A stretch of DNA of 64,000 bases from Diphasiastrum complanatum (GCA_029204225.1 CM055104.1:39362527-39426526); one strand, 5' to 3'. Shown: positions 1 through 11,092, counted from the first letter of the stretch. The notes: generated from the letters alone by a model not told the origin. A program made the numbers and translations.

Positions 1-1
1 G

Positions 2-1138
2 GAGACTCTTCAAAAGATCTATGGGTCCAAGAATACCTCAAGATTACTTTTCCTCAAGAACCAAGTTCCTCAATGCTTCCAAGAGAAGAGTGAGAGTGGA
101 CATCAATTTGTTTTGAGAGTAAAAGATTTGAACAAAGAGCTTGCTTATGTTGGTGAACCTATTAAAGAGAGTGATCTTGTGCAAATAGTTTTGAATGGCT
201 TATGTAGTGATTTTACTAACCTTGTCCAAAGGTATGCTATCATGGGAAACTTGCCTGCACTTGAAGACCTTCAAACTGTGTTGATGGCCAAGAAGAGTAG
301 GAAGGCTCATATCAAATCAAGGCTGGAGAGGCTCTCCATCAATGATGATGATGACAAAGACTTATTTTTCAAGAGCAAAGGCAAAGGAAAGAGCAAGGGA
401 GGAGCATTCAAAAAGGAGCAAGAAAAGGATGGAGATCAAGGAGGATCTACATCATCATTATCACAAAGCCCAAGATGGACAAATCAAAGATCACGTGCTA
501 CTATTGTAGCAAGATGGGGCACTATGCCTCAGACATTGGACAAGAGGAGGAAGAGAGTTATCCATGAGGACTCACTCATGATGTCAACCTTTTCATCATC
601 AAATGTCAAAGGTGAAGACCCTTGGTGGATAGATAGCGGGGCTAGCTCCCACATGTCGGGTAGAAGGGAGTACTTTTCTCAACTCAAACCTTATGTAGGA
701 CCTATAAAGTCCATTTTTACAGCAAATGATCATGAATTTAAAGTTGAAGGTGTGGGATCCTTTCCCTTATGCTTAGGATCTTCCAAGAAGACTAAGATAG
801 ATGGTGTTCTTTTCATTCCTAGCATCACTAAGAGCTTACTTAGTGTAGGCCAATTGCTTGACAATGGTTTCTTTGTGGAGTTCTCTACTACTGTATGCAA
901 CATCAAGAAGAATGGGAAGACCATAGCAAGAGGAGGAAGGTTTGGGATGTTGTTTAATCTTGATGCTTTTGTTGATCCTAATCAATTTGTGATAGTAGCC
1001 AAGGAGGACAAGATGACCACAAATGATTTGTGGCACAAGAGGCTTGGTCACATAAACACCAAGTCTATGGAAGTCATGTGCAAGGAGGAGCTTGCTCTAC
1101 CTTCCAATATTCATGGAAAAGGAGGAAAAGGTTTGTGA
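2..1138 (+). pseudogene. Copia element 1: gag, protease and pre-integrase frame, 5' truncated
   Basis: The frame is open from base 2, so gag enters from outside the window. Its first 110 codons align by eye with the gag of the intact copia E at 39970 (QIVLNGL..NLVQ versus QVMLNGL..NLVQ). A Lys/Gly-rich stretch follows, then the zinc-knuckle region. The knuckle (CYYC..GH) is readable only in another frame at about 481-540, so two compensating indels flank it, and its last Cys is Ile. The aspartic protease motif WWIDSGASSHM has its catalytic Asp codon at 632. The GAG-pre-integrase motif LWHKRLGH lies near 1028. The frame stops at 1138, where the integrase continues in a different frame. This was the capsid/protease part of a Ty1/copia polyprotein and is non-functional here. 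Confidence 0.85.
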
Positions 1139-1400
1139 ATCATGTTCTTTGGCTAAAGCACATAGGTTGCCCTTCTCTAACAGTATCACTAAGACTACTC
1201 ACCCTCTTAAGTTGATTCATTTGGATGTACATTTTGCTAGCACAAAGAGCAATGGTGGAGCCACGATGTTTGTAATCTTGAATGACAGATCTTCTAAGAA
1301 TCATATTGGCAAAGATATGGTTGAGATCAAGGAGGAGCTTGATCAAGAGGAGGAGCAAAATCCGAGAGCTTCAACTATTCCAAGGAGGGCCACAAGAGCA
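1092..1400 (+). pseudogene. Copia element 1: integrase start joined to the integrase-RT linker
   Basis: In a frame shifted from the preceding gag-protease frame, CESCSLAKAHR (end of the integrase zinc finger) is followed by LIHLDVHFASTKSNGG, which holds the first catalytic Asp of the integrase core. After ILNDRSSK the expected rest of the core (second Asp, Glu) is missing. The frame jumps to an acidic and basic linker (EELDQEEEQ, then RRATRAK) of the kind found between integrase and RT in copia elements. The internal deletion removes most of the integrase core, so no active integrase is possible. Confidence 0.75.
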
Positions 1401-2098
1401 AAGATGGAGCTATCAATGCTCAATTTTGTGGAGAAGGAAAGGCAAGTTGGAAAGGGGGGTACATTTGTTACTTCATTTGCTAAGTTTTGTAATGAAGTCC
1501 CTTTGAATTCTAAAGTATGGAATGAAAGGTGGTTGTCATATCTACTTACTCTTGAGTGTGCTAGAAGTAAGCATGACATTTTCATTTATAAGTTGAAAGA
1601 TTTTGACTTCATTTTCAAAGAGGCATATTGTGAACCTTGTATGAGAGTAAGTGAATCATCCTTGAAGGACACTTATATCCATACAAGAGTATTTGGCCTC
1701 ATTGGTTGATGTAAATTGCTAGTGGTAAGCAATTGTGGACTAGTCAATTATGGACTAGTAAATATGGTATAAATAATCTTGGTGATTGTTTTGTTGACTT
1801 GAAAGATCATATTGAGAAGGAGAACATTCAGGTTTGGAGACTTGAAAACAAAGTCCTTGAGAGTCTTGAACAAAATCATGGTTTGGATCCATGTTTGAGC
1901 ATGATGAAGAAAAAAGACATCAAGGAGGAACCCGAGAAGGAGCACTTGTCTCAAGGCAAAAGAGACCTGAATCTACATCAATATGAAGGTTTGGGTAAAG
2001 AGAAAGGAGCAGCAAGGAAGTTTATCCATATCTCCCTTTACTCATCTTATTTTGTGTTTGATAAAAAAACATGTCATGTATTTGACAAAGTCCTTTGA
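1401..2098 (+). other. Unrecognised open frames 3' of copia 1
   Basis: The frame from 1092 stays open to 1709 and a second frame is open from 1733 to 2098 (121 codons, many Lys and Glu). Neither shows RT (YVDD), RNase H or other motifs that should follow a copia integrase. The region could be foreign sequence joined at the deletion, a poorly conserved retroelement tail, or chance open frame. There is no LTR match to the other elements in the window. Function unknown. Confidence 0.3.
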
Positions 2099-2124
2099 TG
2101 ATGCTAGTATGAACATTGTTTTTC

Positions 2125-2688
2125 ATCCTTCGTCGAGTTTTCTGGTTTCACTATTTATAATAAATGATCATTTGTGAGTTGGGTGAAGAATAGATCTATC
2201 AGGATGTTCCAAAAAGTCTATTTTTACTCTCGCCAAGTTACAGAAACCCCATTTTTTTCAGAAGGAACCTTCGCCAATTCCACCCTAGTCTTATCTGAGT
2301 TACATTCCTTATCTGAGAGTTTGGCGAAGGTTATTTCCAACAAATTTGTCAAGAAAAAACTTGATCAGAGATTTTTACCTAAAATAGCATTGTTGGGACC
2401 TTCGTCGAGTCAACCTTCGCCTAGGAAACCTTCACCAGTACTATTTTTAGGTTCTGATTCTCCAAATCAAGTCTTTGTCAAATTTTTGGTCAAATCTGGT
2501 TCAATTTGATTTTGATTCTGAGAATTCTTCATTTTGAGAAGTGTCGATCACTTGATCATAGAATCGTTTTTACAGTCTAGGAACATGATTGTTGTCAAGT
2601 GAAAGGAATTTTGTAGATCTGAATTGAGATAAATTTTGATCAAAAATCTAGATCCAATCTCATTGTCTGATTGATTTAATTTGTAAAA
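2125..2688 (+). mobile_element. Ty3/gypsy copy A: leader, 5' LTR missing
   Basis: Noncoding DNA matching the leaders of copy C (27830-28385) and copy B (minus strand). Shared landmarks are CTTCGTCGAGTTTTC near 2130, the repeated AACCTTCGCC-like motif, and GATCCAATCTCATTGTCTGATT just before the gag ATG. The match starts near 2125, next to copia 1, so the LTR, PBS and first part of the leader are lost. Confidence 0.8.
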
Positions 2689-3935
2689 ATGGCTGCTCCT
2701 CGGGAAGTCAATCCAATCATTGTTAGGAGATCACCCTGTTTGAATCTACCCAAATACAATGGATTAACAGATCTAGTTAGATTTCTCCATATCTATGTGG
2801 AATCTTGAAGTCTATGGAGAAGTTTTTCCTCAAGATAAACTTAAGCTATTTACAATGGCCTTAATGGGTGTAGCACAAGATTGGTATTATAATCAAGATG
2901 AAATTGAGCGTAAAATGGGAAAACGGAAAATGGTAGGAGAATATATTGAACGGGTTAAACGACTTAAATCTGAGTGCAAACCCGAGCTGAAAAATGCCAT
3001 GATACGTGGTTTTTGTCAGGTCTACCTAAAAGGATCAGACAGAGCTGAAACGCCATAATGAGTATGCAATTTTGCAAAACGCTATGGATGATGCAACACG
3101 AGAGGAGGATGAAGATTCAGATGATGAGCCGAATATTGGTATGTTGTCTTATACAACAGGGTAGACCACTACGACATCCACCACTATTGCATCAACGAAT
3201 GATCAACGCTACTATAGAGATGATGCTCAACGAGTTCTAGAAGCTTGGGAAGAACCATCAGATACAGATGGAAAAATTGTAGTTGCAATTTGATGACAAG
3301 ATCAAAGCCTTGAAAGATTTCCATGGAAAAGCGAACAAGGAACCTGAGAAATTTGCCAAGACTTTTTCTACCAGGGAAAATGTCTGGTGTTCCATTTGTA
3401 CGGGCAATCACACAACAAATGAATGGTCTCAATTGAAAAAACGAATAGAAACTAGTATTTGCCATCTGTGCAATTCACTTGATTATGAGACTGCTTATTG
3501 TCATTTTAATCCTCGAATTATCCAGCAACGATATGCACAGATGGGATATTGGGAATCTCTTTATGGAAAGGATCTTGCAGCCAAACCTCATTTTGGATCC
3601 GGAGAGACTAGTTTTACTAGCCCCACCGACACAACCGGCTCCTCTTGCTAATTTGATGGAACCAGAACCTTACAGAGGTAACGAGCAATGGAATTACAGT
3701 AATGAAAGTGGACCTCAGAACAATATGCTATTTATGCTACCGCACAACAACAAGCATCTAGAAATTGGACCAGAGCGCCACTTGGATGCTTTGCATGTGG
3801 AGAAAACCACAAAGTTGCAGAATGTCCAAACAAAGACAAATTTGTACCATTCTGTCATGACTATGGTTATGGGCATTGCTACAAGGAGTGTCCAACAAGA
3901 CCAAAGTTGCCACTGGCCACAGCTCTTGTCAGTTT
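2689..3935 (+). pseudogene. Ty3/gypsy copy A: gag, disrupted
   Basis: Starts at ATG 2689 (MAAPREVNPIIVRR). The Retrotrans_gag-like capsid region includes LPKYNGLTDL, QDWYYNQDE and YIERVKRLKSECKPEL. Compared with copies B and C it has a stop after HIYVES, an in-frame deletion between QDEIER and KMGKRK, and several frameshifts. It contains the zinc-knuckle block CSICTGNH..CHLCNSLDYE..C, with one Cys changed to Trp and one His to Tyr. Two further knuckles are readable only in a shifted frame near 3780-3900. In the family this is the structural capsid protein; this copy cannot make it. Confidence 0.85.
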
Positions 3936-4795
3936 AATAACAAAAACCTACAATTCAACCTGAACCAAGTATACCTTTGATGGTGGTTACCAAAGCACAG
4001 AAGCAAAAAGAACCGGTAGTAGATCCAGTACCTGCTGATTCTATACCATTAACTGATATACCAACAACATCTGGAGTCTATCCAAATCTCCATGCCGAAA
4101 AGAGGAGATATCATGATATGAGGTAGTGGATTAAACAATTGCAAGAAGAAGAGGAGCTTGAAGCTGCTAAAGCTGCAGCCGCAGTTCATTCTTTATCGGT
4201 GCAGCCACTGGATAATCCACAAATAGATATGAATACTCAGTTGCATCATCATGAAGAATCCTTCTAGATGACTGAACCGGAAGCGCCGCAAACAAAACTC
4301 CTCATGAGTATTTTATCTAGTAAGATCAATATTATGTTGGGAGAGTTCTTGAAGTTGGTGCCAAACGCAAAGGAAGTATTAGCACAAAAGTTAACTCAAA
4401 ATAAACCAGAAGTTCATCAAGAACCACTTTTTTGTGTTGGATTTGAAGAATCTAATGAAGTACTCCATGTCGGAGCAGTTTGGGAAAGTGAGCAAAAAAA
4501 TATCACCCTGTCAATACAACATAGTCAATTTTCTAAAGAAGCGGCCGTGATAGATGGAGGTTCAGGAGTTAACCCGATTTCTACAAAGTTATGTGCAAAG
4601 TGGGGCCTTACAAAGATTAAGCCAGCGGCTCTTGCCATTAAGCTGGCCGATCAAATGACAGTTCGTCCATGGGGAATGGTTGAAGACATACCTGTCAAGA
4701 TTGCCGGAGTAAAGTTTGTCATTACTTTTGTAGTAATGGAATTACTTAAAGCACCATATGTCTATCGGGTCCTACTAGGACGTCCATGGTTATGA
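3936..4795 (+). pseudogene. Ty3/gypsy copy A: gag-pol linker and aspartic protease
   Basis: A Glu/Ala-rich linker (3936-4267, with stops) leads into a 175-codon uninterrupted frame, 4268-4795. That frame holds a retropepsin-like domain: AVIDGGSGVNPIS (catalytic Asp with the GGSG variant common in plant gypsy elements), then IKLADQMTVRPWG and a final YRVLLGRPWL with the conserved LLGR. This is the only copy of the family here that keeps the protease; copy C has lost it. The domain frame is intact although the surrounding polyprotein is broken. Confidence 0.82.
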
Positions 4796-5774
4796 GTTGC
4801 GCAAGTAATTCATAGCTGGGGTACCGAGAAAATCACTTTTGAAAATCGTGAACGTGCAGTCAAAGTTGATCCGATAACTTGGACCATCAAACCAGTGGCC
4901 CAAAAAGAGGATGATGATTCATCAACAACGGATCATACCTGTGACCGACCAGTAAAAAATTGGGGAGTACATTATGACTCTCAAACTGATACTATCAACT
5001 GGAATCAAGCTCTTGCAACAATTGATTGTACAGCAGGCTATATGTGTCAACAAGATAATCAATCCGACTTGAGCGAGATTTCAATATTGGATCAAACTTT
5101 AGATACACCAATTACTTTTCCATTGAATGTGCTGAATGTAGCTTGGATATCAACGGAACCCATACCAAATCCGATTGAAGATGAACTTATTCATGTGAGT
5201 CACGCCTTGACTTATGATGACAATGCAGAACTTACTGATGAGCAGGTTCTAAATCACATGGATCCTACCAGATTTGGAGTACATGATATTCCAACCGCAA
5301 AAAGCAGTTATATTGAAGGAAGACAAGATTACAGGATCAATGACGAAGAAACAAGCTAAACAACATTATAATACAGTTCTGAAATGGAAAAATCCACCTC
5401 AAAAGGTTGATTCGAATAATGTGTCACCCTTAGTGGATAAAGGCAAAGGGAAAGTCAAGGATGATTCTTCAAGTTAGAGTTCTCGCAAGACATCACCATC
5501 CAAGAAGTCATCGCCTTCATGATCGATTCCTGTTAAGAAAGCTAAGTGAAGATCCAAGGACAAAGAACAATCAGATGAAGTCCAGCATGATATGCCAGAG
5601 TATTTCAAACGCTATACTCTGGATGATGTGGTTATCATGTTACCAAAAGCACACCGTGAACCTGAAGAACAAGTGCCAGAATCAGAGAAAACACGTTATG
5701 TAGTTGTTCACCAAACATCAATGACACGACAAAATTTGATCAATGTGGAAAACCTCAACAATAATGAGAACTAG
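4796..5774 (+). pseudogene. Ty3/gypsy copy A: region between protease and RT, truncated
   Basis: After the stop at 4796 the same frame resumes (VAQVIHSWGTEKITFEN) and runs, with shifts, through acidic, low-conservation open stretches at 4895-5359, 5274-5477 and 5592-5774. This is the spacer that precedes RT in such elements. No RT, RNase H or integrase motif appears before the sequence changes at about 5775, so copy A ends here. Confidence 0.6.
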
Positions 5775-6073
5775 AGCAACAAATTAGTGATTGTTTTAAG
5801 TACTAGCGTGAAGTCAATATTTTGACAGAGTATTCTTTAGAGAGAGACTTCGACAAATATGTAAGCAAAATCAACCATTGTGTAGAATTTCTGTCAATTG
5901 AAAAGCTTCATCTTTAATGAAGGGTGCACATCATGCATGACACTTTAGCAAGACACACAAAGAACATCAGCCCTTAGTTGGAAATCAAAGAGCTGGAATA
6001 TCTAAAGTAAGAGTATCTCTTTTTTGACAAGGTATGGTTTCATAGACATCTAGAGTCACTCTCAAAAGCTCTA
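5775..6073. other. Junction between gypsy copies A and B
   Basis: About 300 bp without a recognisable gene, repeat or LTR boundary, separating copy A (plus strand) from copy B (minus strand). It may be decayed pol sequence of either copy. Confidence 0.4.
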
Positions 6074-7282
6074 TTAGTAGAATACTTCATGGGTAGAACA
6101 TTGTTTAGGTGATGGCATACCATAGCTCCATTGCTCATCACTTCCGTAAGGTTCTGGTTCCATTAAATTGGCAGGAGGAGCGGAGTGTTTTGGTGGGGCA
6201 GGCAAAGCTAGACGTTCCGGGTATCGAAGAGTAGGTTGTCGCAATCTTGCTGCTGGATTTCCTCCATATTGTGGATCTCGATATCCCATCTGGGCATATC
6301 GTTGCTAAATTATCCGAGGATTGAAGTTGCAAAAAGCAGTCTCATGGTTAGATGAATTACATAGATGGCAAACACTGATTTCCATTCGTTTTTTCAATTG
6401 AGGACACTCGTTCACTGTGTGATTTCCTGTACAAATAGAACACCAGATATTTTCCCTGGTAGGAAAAGTCTTTGCAAACTTCTCAGGTTCCTTGTTCGCT
6501 TCTCAGTGGACATTTTCCAATGCTTTGATCTTCTCATCAAATTGCAACTGCAACTTTTCCATCTGTTTCTGCTGGGTCTTCCCAAGTTTCTCGAACTCAT
6601 TGAGCATCATTTTTGCAGTAGCATTGGCATTCGTTGATACAATAGTGGTAGATGTTGTAGTAGTTTGCCCTGCTATATAAGACAACATACTGACATTTGG
6701 CTCATCATCTGAATCTTCATCCTCCTCCCGAATTGCATCGTCCATAGCATTTTGCAAAAGTGCGTACTCATTATGGCGTTTCAGCTCACGTTTGATCCGT
6801 TTAGGTAGACCTGACAAAAATCACATAATCATGGCATTTTCATTAATCAGCTCAGGTTTGCATTCAGATCTAAGACGTTTCACCCTTTCGATGTAATCTC
6901 GAACCATTTCCCGCTTTCCCATTTTAATTTTACTTTAAAGTAGGAAAGGGTCTTCCATAAACTTCCACGGTTTGAACCGTGTGATAAGGGCTCGTCTAAC
7001 AACCTCCCAATCTGTACGCTCAGTTTCATCTTGGTTATAGTACCAATCTTGTGTTGTGCCTGTTAAGGCCATAGGAAACAACTTAACTTTATCTTGAGGA
7101 TAAATCTCACCGTAGACCTCACAGGATTCAGCATAGATCTGAAGAAAGCTAACTGGATCTGTTAATCCATTATATTTGGGTAGATCCAATCGGGGTGCTC
7201 TTCTAACAATAATCGGATTGACCTCCTGTGGAGCACCTCCAGGAGCAGCCATCTTCACAAATGCAGCTTCAGGGGCAGCCAT
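6074..7282 (-). pseudogene. Ty3/gypsy copy B: gag, disrupted and 3' truncated
   Basis: Read on the minus strand from ATG at 7282. The capsid region (PRLDLPKYNGLTDPVSFLQ, QDWYYNQDETERTDW) is complete to about 6935. A stop then precedes KIKMGKREMVRDYIERVKRL, and the frame resumes at 6817-6503 with an acidic stretch and a predicted coiled coil (EKLGKTQQKQMEKLQLQFDE). The zinc-knuckle pair CSICTGNH and CHLCNSSNHE follows in other frames (6480-6330). Sequence ends near 6074, before the last knuckles. The N-terminus carries a short duplication (KMAAPEAAFV then KMAAPGGAP) absent from copies A and C. Non-functional. Confidence 0.85.
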
Positions 7283-8484
7283 CTTCACAAATTTAGATCA
7301 AATAAATAATGAGATTGGATCTAGATTTTTTCAAAAAACTATTTCAGATTAGATCTGCTAGACCTATTCCACCTTTCAAGAATCTAATTCTATATGATGA
7401 AAAACTTTTTGAAATTCGATCAATCGATACTTCTAAAAAATGATAAATCTCTCAGAATCCAATTCAGAATATATCAGATTTGATCCGAATTTTGACAGAG
7501 ACTTGATTTGGAAAATCAGAAACTAAAAATAGGACTGGCGAAGGTTCACTAGGCGAAGGTTGGCTCGGCGAAGGTTGAATAGTGCTATTTTGGGAAAAAA
7601 AATACTCTCTGAACATTTTTCTGGCAATTTCTTGGAGATTAACCTTTGCCGACTTCTCAGATGGAAGATCTGACATAGATAAAACTATGGAAAACCGGAC
7701 GAAGGTTTCTGACACAAGAAAATACAGTTTCTGTAATCTGGCGAGGGTAAAAATCAAGATTTTTTGTGATCTGATCAAGAAGAATCTTCGTCAAACTTAA
7801 AAATAGTAATTTTCTATAAATAGAATGTTCTTAAAACTTGGCGAAGGATCAAGAGTAATACTGGTAATTTTGCAAAAAAGTGATTTTTTTTGGCAAAATT
7901 ATGACAATATGACAACTGATCCTCTGATACCCTTCCTATTTTTAGTATTATTCTTCGCCGACCTGGCAGTAGATAGATTTGAATCACATCTTAGCACAGT
8001 AAATCAGGCGAAGGTTCTTTTTCTGTATTTTTTAGGATTTTGATAATTTTTAGTGTTTTTTGGCGGTTTTTCTGATGTTTTTGGAAATCTGCTGGGAATT
8101 AATCTTCGCCCTTCAAACTGAAAGTTTTGTAAACAAAACCGAAGGTGTCTGCAACTTGGCAAAGGTTTCCTGAGAGAGGGTAAAAAGTTTTGAGCTCTAA
8201 TGACGCTTTTTGTCTCTTTTTGACCAAATCTGACAGATTTGACCGATTTATGTTATTTTCTCTAATATCTCAGATCCAAATGGATCTTAAGATTGGTGAT
8301 CTGAATAGATTTCCCTGTTTAATAATCGGATTAGATTTCAAACAAGCAAATCCACTCAAATCAAGCAAAATCAATCCCAAACTAACCCGAAAATGCAGAT
8401 CTAACACTATTCATGCCACGACAAGATGCCTAATGCAAGCTAACCATCAACCAAACATGCTGCAAACTGAAAAATTGGCGTAGC
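7283..8484 (-). mobile_element. Ty3/gypsy copy B: untranslated leader
   Basis: About 1.2 kb between PBS and gag on the minus strand, homologous to the leader of copy C. It contains about a dozen copies of an 8-10 bp motif, GGCGAAGG on the plus strand (CCTTCGCC in element sense), mostly at 15-110 bp spacing and in both orientations. No long conserved open frame. Confidence 0.8.
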
Positions 8485-8502
8485 TCCCCGGCAACGGTGC
8501 CA
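8485..8502 (-). promoter_or_regulatory. Primer-binding site, tRNA-Asp type (gypsy copy B)
   Basis: On the minus strand TGGCACCGTTGCCGGGGA, one base different from the complement of the 3' end of plant tRNA-Asp(GTC). It lies 3 bp inside the LTR end, the normal place for the minus-strand primer. Confidence 0.85.
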
Positions 8503-8505
8503 AAA

Positions 8506-9265
8506 TGGTAATGGGTTTCTTTCCTTGCCTTAGCTGAATCCAAGATCTAGTCAATCTAGCATCATAGAGACGGAGTTAGTTGTCACGCGTAGGTTCGTTC
8601 CCATGAGAGCGATAATATAGTTTAGATTTCAACATGAATGGAGGATCTAACACTAACATCCAATAACACTAAGCATTAACACTACATCCATTAACCCTAC
8701 TTCCATTAACCCTAAATCCACAACAATGATAGAAACTTACTCTTCTCTCTCTCCTTTTCTCTCTCACAAAAAGCATAAGAAATAGCAATCCCAATAATGA
8801 TCAAATCTAACAATTAGCAAATACAAAGGAAGCATGAGAAATGGAGGAAAAGAGAGGAAGAGCAAGGACATTTATCAATCCATTTCTAAAGAGAACCAAT
8901 TTGCTTTATTGAAATGAGGAAATGAACATCAAGAGCAACTCGAGTTGGTTCTTTTTTATAGTAGAGAGGAGGACCTTGGCCTCTGAATCCTATTGGTCCA
9001 ATCTTGCCTATCTTTTTATTCTAATTTAAAGAAGTGTGGGAACCATCAAAATTGGAGGGAAACCCAACTTTATTCACTAACTTGACATTTAGGCCCTGCC
9101 ACATTAAAAGTCCCGCAAAAAGGCCTAAAGTCCTTCATTAACTTTTAATAAATCAATCAAATAACTATGTGATCATCGGGTTGGACTTACACACGCAGGG
9201 TACGAAATCCCTCTCATTAATTAACTAGGGCTAGGGTTGCCTTGGGATCCGCAAACCCTCCAACA
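8506..9265 (-). mobile_element. 5' LTR of Ty3/gypsy copy B
   Basis: 760 bp, TG...CA-ended (TGTTGGAGGGTTTGCGGATCC at the right end on the minus strand, CCCATTACCA at the left). It aligns along its length with the copy C LTR at 26396. A TATA-like TATAAAAAA on the minus strand lies at about 8952-8960. There is no matching 3' LTR, because copy B is truncated inside gag. Confidence 0.88.
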
Positions 9266-9319
9266 TTGTGGTATAGACCGACTTTCGTTAGCATTTCCTT
9301 AGATTGGCAGTCTATTTGG

Positions 9320-9379
9320 GGGTGTCGTTTTATAATCCTTCAATCTTGGGGTGAGGATAGGCAAGGAAAGAAACCCACT
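9320..9379 (+). mobile_element. Terminal scrap of a gypsy-family LTR
   Basis: GAGGATAGGCAAGGAAAGAAACCCACTACA-type sequence matches the last 40-60 bp of the LTRs of copies B and C, here in plus orientation and only 55 bp from the start of the copy B LTR. It abuts copia integrase sequence with no PBS. Confidence 0.55.
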
Positions 9380-9480
9380 ACATGGTGAGTACATATCTAC
9401 CAAGTTCAAAGCATTTTGTGATGCAAATGGGATAAGGAGGGAGCTCACAAGTCCAAGAACACCACAACAAAATAGAGTTG
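9380..9480 (+). pseudogene. Copia integrase core scrap
   Basis: The translation contains HGEYISTKFKAFCDANGIRR then TSPRTPQQN, which is the second-Asp to Glu segment of a Ty1/copia integrase (GGEYTS..SPRTPQQNGVAE in copia E). The Gly of QQNGV is Arg, and after RVG the similarity ends. Only about 35 codons survive. Confidence 0.75.
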
Positions 9481-10003
9481 GTAACAAAATAACTAATACA
9501 TACATGTGCAAGAAAAGAGAGAGGCATGTGCTAACTTTTTCTACTGCCTTCATTCTTTTGCTATCTGATGTGTGCACCACTTTGGAAGATCCAATCCTTC
9601 ATTAGTTTTTTTTTTCTATGCTCTATCTTCCTCTTTAAAGATCAATAACAATTTTGGAAATTTTTTTGTTGCCAACTATTGTGGGTGCTCTTCGTTCTGG
9701 TTCTCCCATATTACACTCTAGCTATGTGTGATTTTACTTAGGGATTTTTTTCCCTTTTCACTATCTACATCTCATTGATAGGTTCATTATTAGTCTCAAG
9801 GGAATTGTCACATCAACTTGATTATTGGATGGTTAATCTCTATACTATTTTTATCTTAAATGATGATTGTGTACATCAAGTTCAAGCATACACTACATTT
9901 ACAATAGAATGACCATAAGCATAAATATTGCAAGTGGAAGTTCAAGTCATGATTGTTTATATATTGTCCACATCGAATGAAACGTGGAGCAATACAAGCA
10001 CCA
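9481..10003. other. AT-rich DNA, no gene recognised
   Basis: No coding motif or repeat was recognised. At 10004-10016 the minus strand reads TGGTATCCAAGCC, resembling a degenerate copia tRNA-iMet primer site, but no flanking LTR could be delimited. Confidence 0.35.
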
Positions 10004-10329
10004 GGCTTGGATACCATGATGTACTTGAAAATACAAGTGCTAAGAAATCTAAATCAAGTTAATGCCAAAAAATGAGATCATTAAAAAGAACTACAAAGTA
10101 TGCAAAGATTAGTCAGTGGTGTCACACACAACTAGATCATACAAAGAACATCAAAGATGTAACGATGGGCATAGCCATAGCTTGTTGATAAGAGTATGAT
10201 GGAGTCCAAGTGTCCCATCCAAAACCATCCATTCCACTTTGCCTTGCCTTGCCAAGCTATCATTCATCCTTCATGGGGTCACTCGTCTCCCGCTCCATAG
10301 AATGGTGTCAAGAACGCATCAAAATGCAT

Positions 10330-11080
10330 TTTTCCCTTGATGATGTCGTCGCTCTGTTTGTCAGCTTTACATAGGTGCCAAAATGGCCCTTAAGCCCTCC
10401 TTTAGCCAAAGTTATCCACTTCCAAAGTGGCCTTAAGAAAATGACTCTCAAAATGAACTAGTTTTTCATCCTGAAGAAACTATGGCCTTCAAAATGTCTT
10501 TCACCAGTCGGGCCCCTTCAAGCACATCATTTTGAAAAATTTTAATGAAATTTTTTAAAATATCCCCTTCAGGGCTCTTCAGGCCCTCTTCACTGCAATC
10601 CAATGGTGGATTCAAATTCCATGGTCTAGATCACTTCCCAAGAAATAGATCTTGTCCGTCTATCATAATGGAGCCTGATCCTACGGCTACATTCCATACT
10701 GTGCACCGAACCACGCACCTATAGACACCAGATTGCTAAATGCACTATACTTCGATTTGATTCGGAGCGCGCGAGCCTCCTCCAAGGCCTCTCCTCCTTT
10801 ACTTCTATTTTTTGCTATGGCTCTTTCCACAGCTATGGCTGCCCAGCTCCAGATCTGATCCAGCTCTCTCCCGTACTCGCGGCTATTACGGCCTCCAAGA
10901 TGCTACCTCGCACTGCTAGGCTGCCCTCTTGTGGGTTTTTACAAATCTAAAAGGGATTTCCTGGAGAGAGAAAACAGTGTACCCCGTACGACGTCCCTAC
11001 CGTTGCTCGGTACTGATGCTAACGTCGATGGAACTGCTCTTCCAAGAGTACGATCATGCACGTTCCTCCACAGCCTGAGA
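10330..11080 (-). mobile_element. Noncoding LTR-element internal region (LARD-like), copy 1
   Basis: Collinear, by eye, with 48690-48764 plus 49468-50826: shared landmarks include GTCGCTxTGT, AATGAACTAGTT, GATCCTACGGCT and a GCGCGCGAG stretch, ending in both copies at a minus-strand copia-type PBS. No RT, integrase or protease motif is visible. This fits a large retrotransposon derivative or the leader of a copia element whose coding part is absent. Confidence 0.55.
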
Positions 11081-11092
11081 GCTCTGATACCA
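11081..11092 (-). promoter_or_regulatory. tRNA-iMet-type primer-binding site (minus strand)
   Basis: GCTCTGATACCA on the plus strand is the exact reverse complement of TGGTATCAGAGC, the initiator-Met primer site used by copia element E. The same site with the same AACTT context occurs at 50827. Confidence 0.7.
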
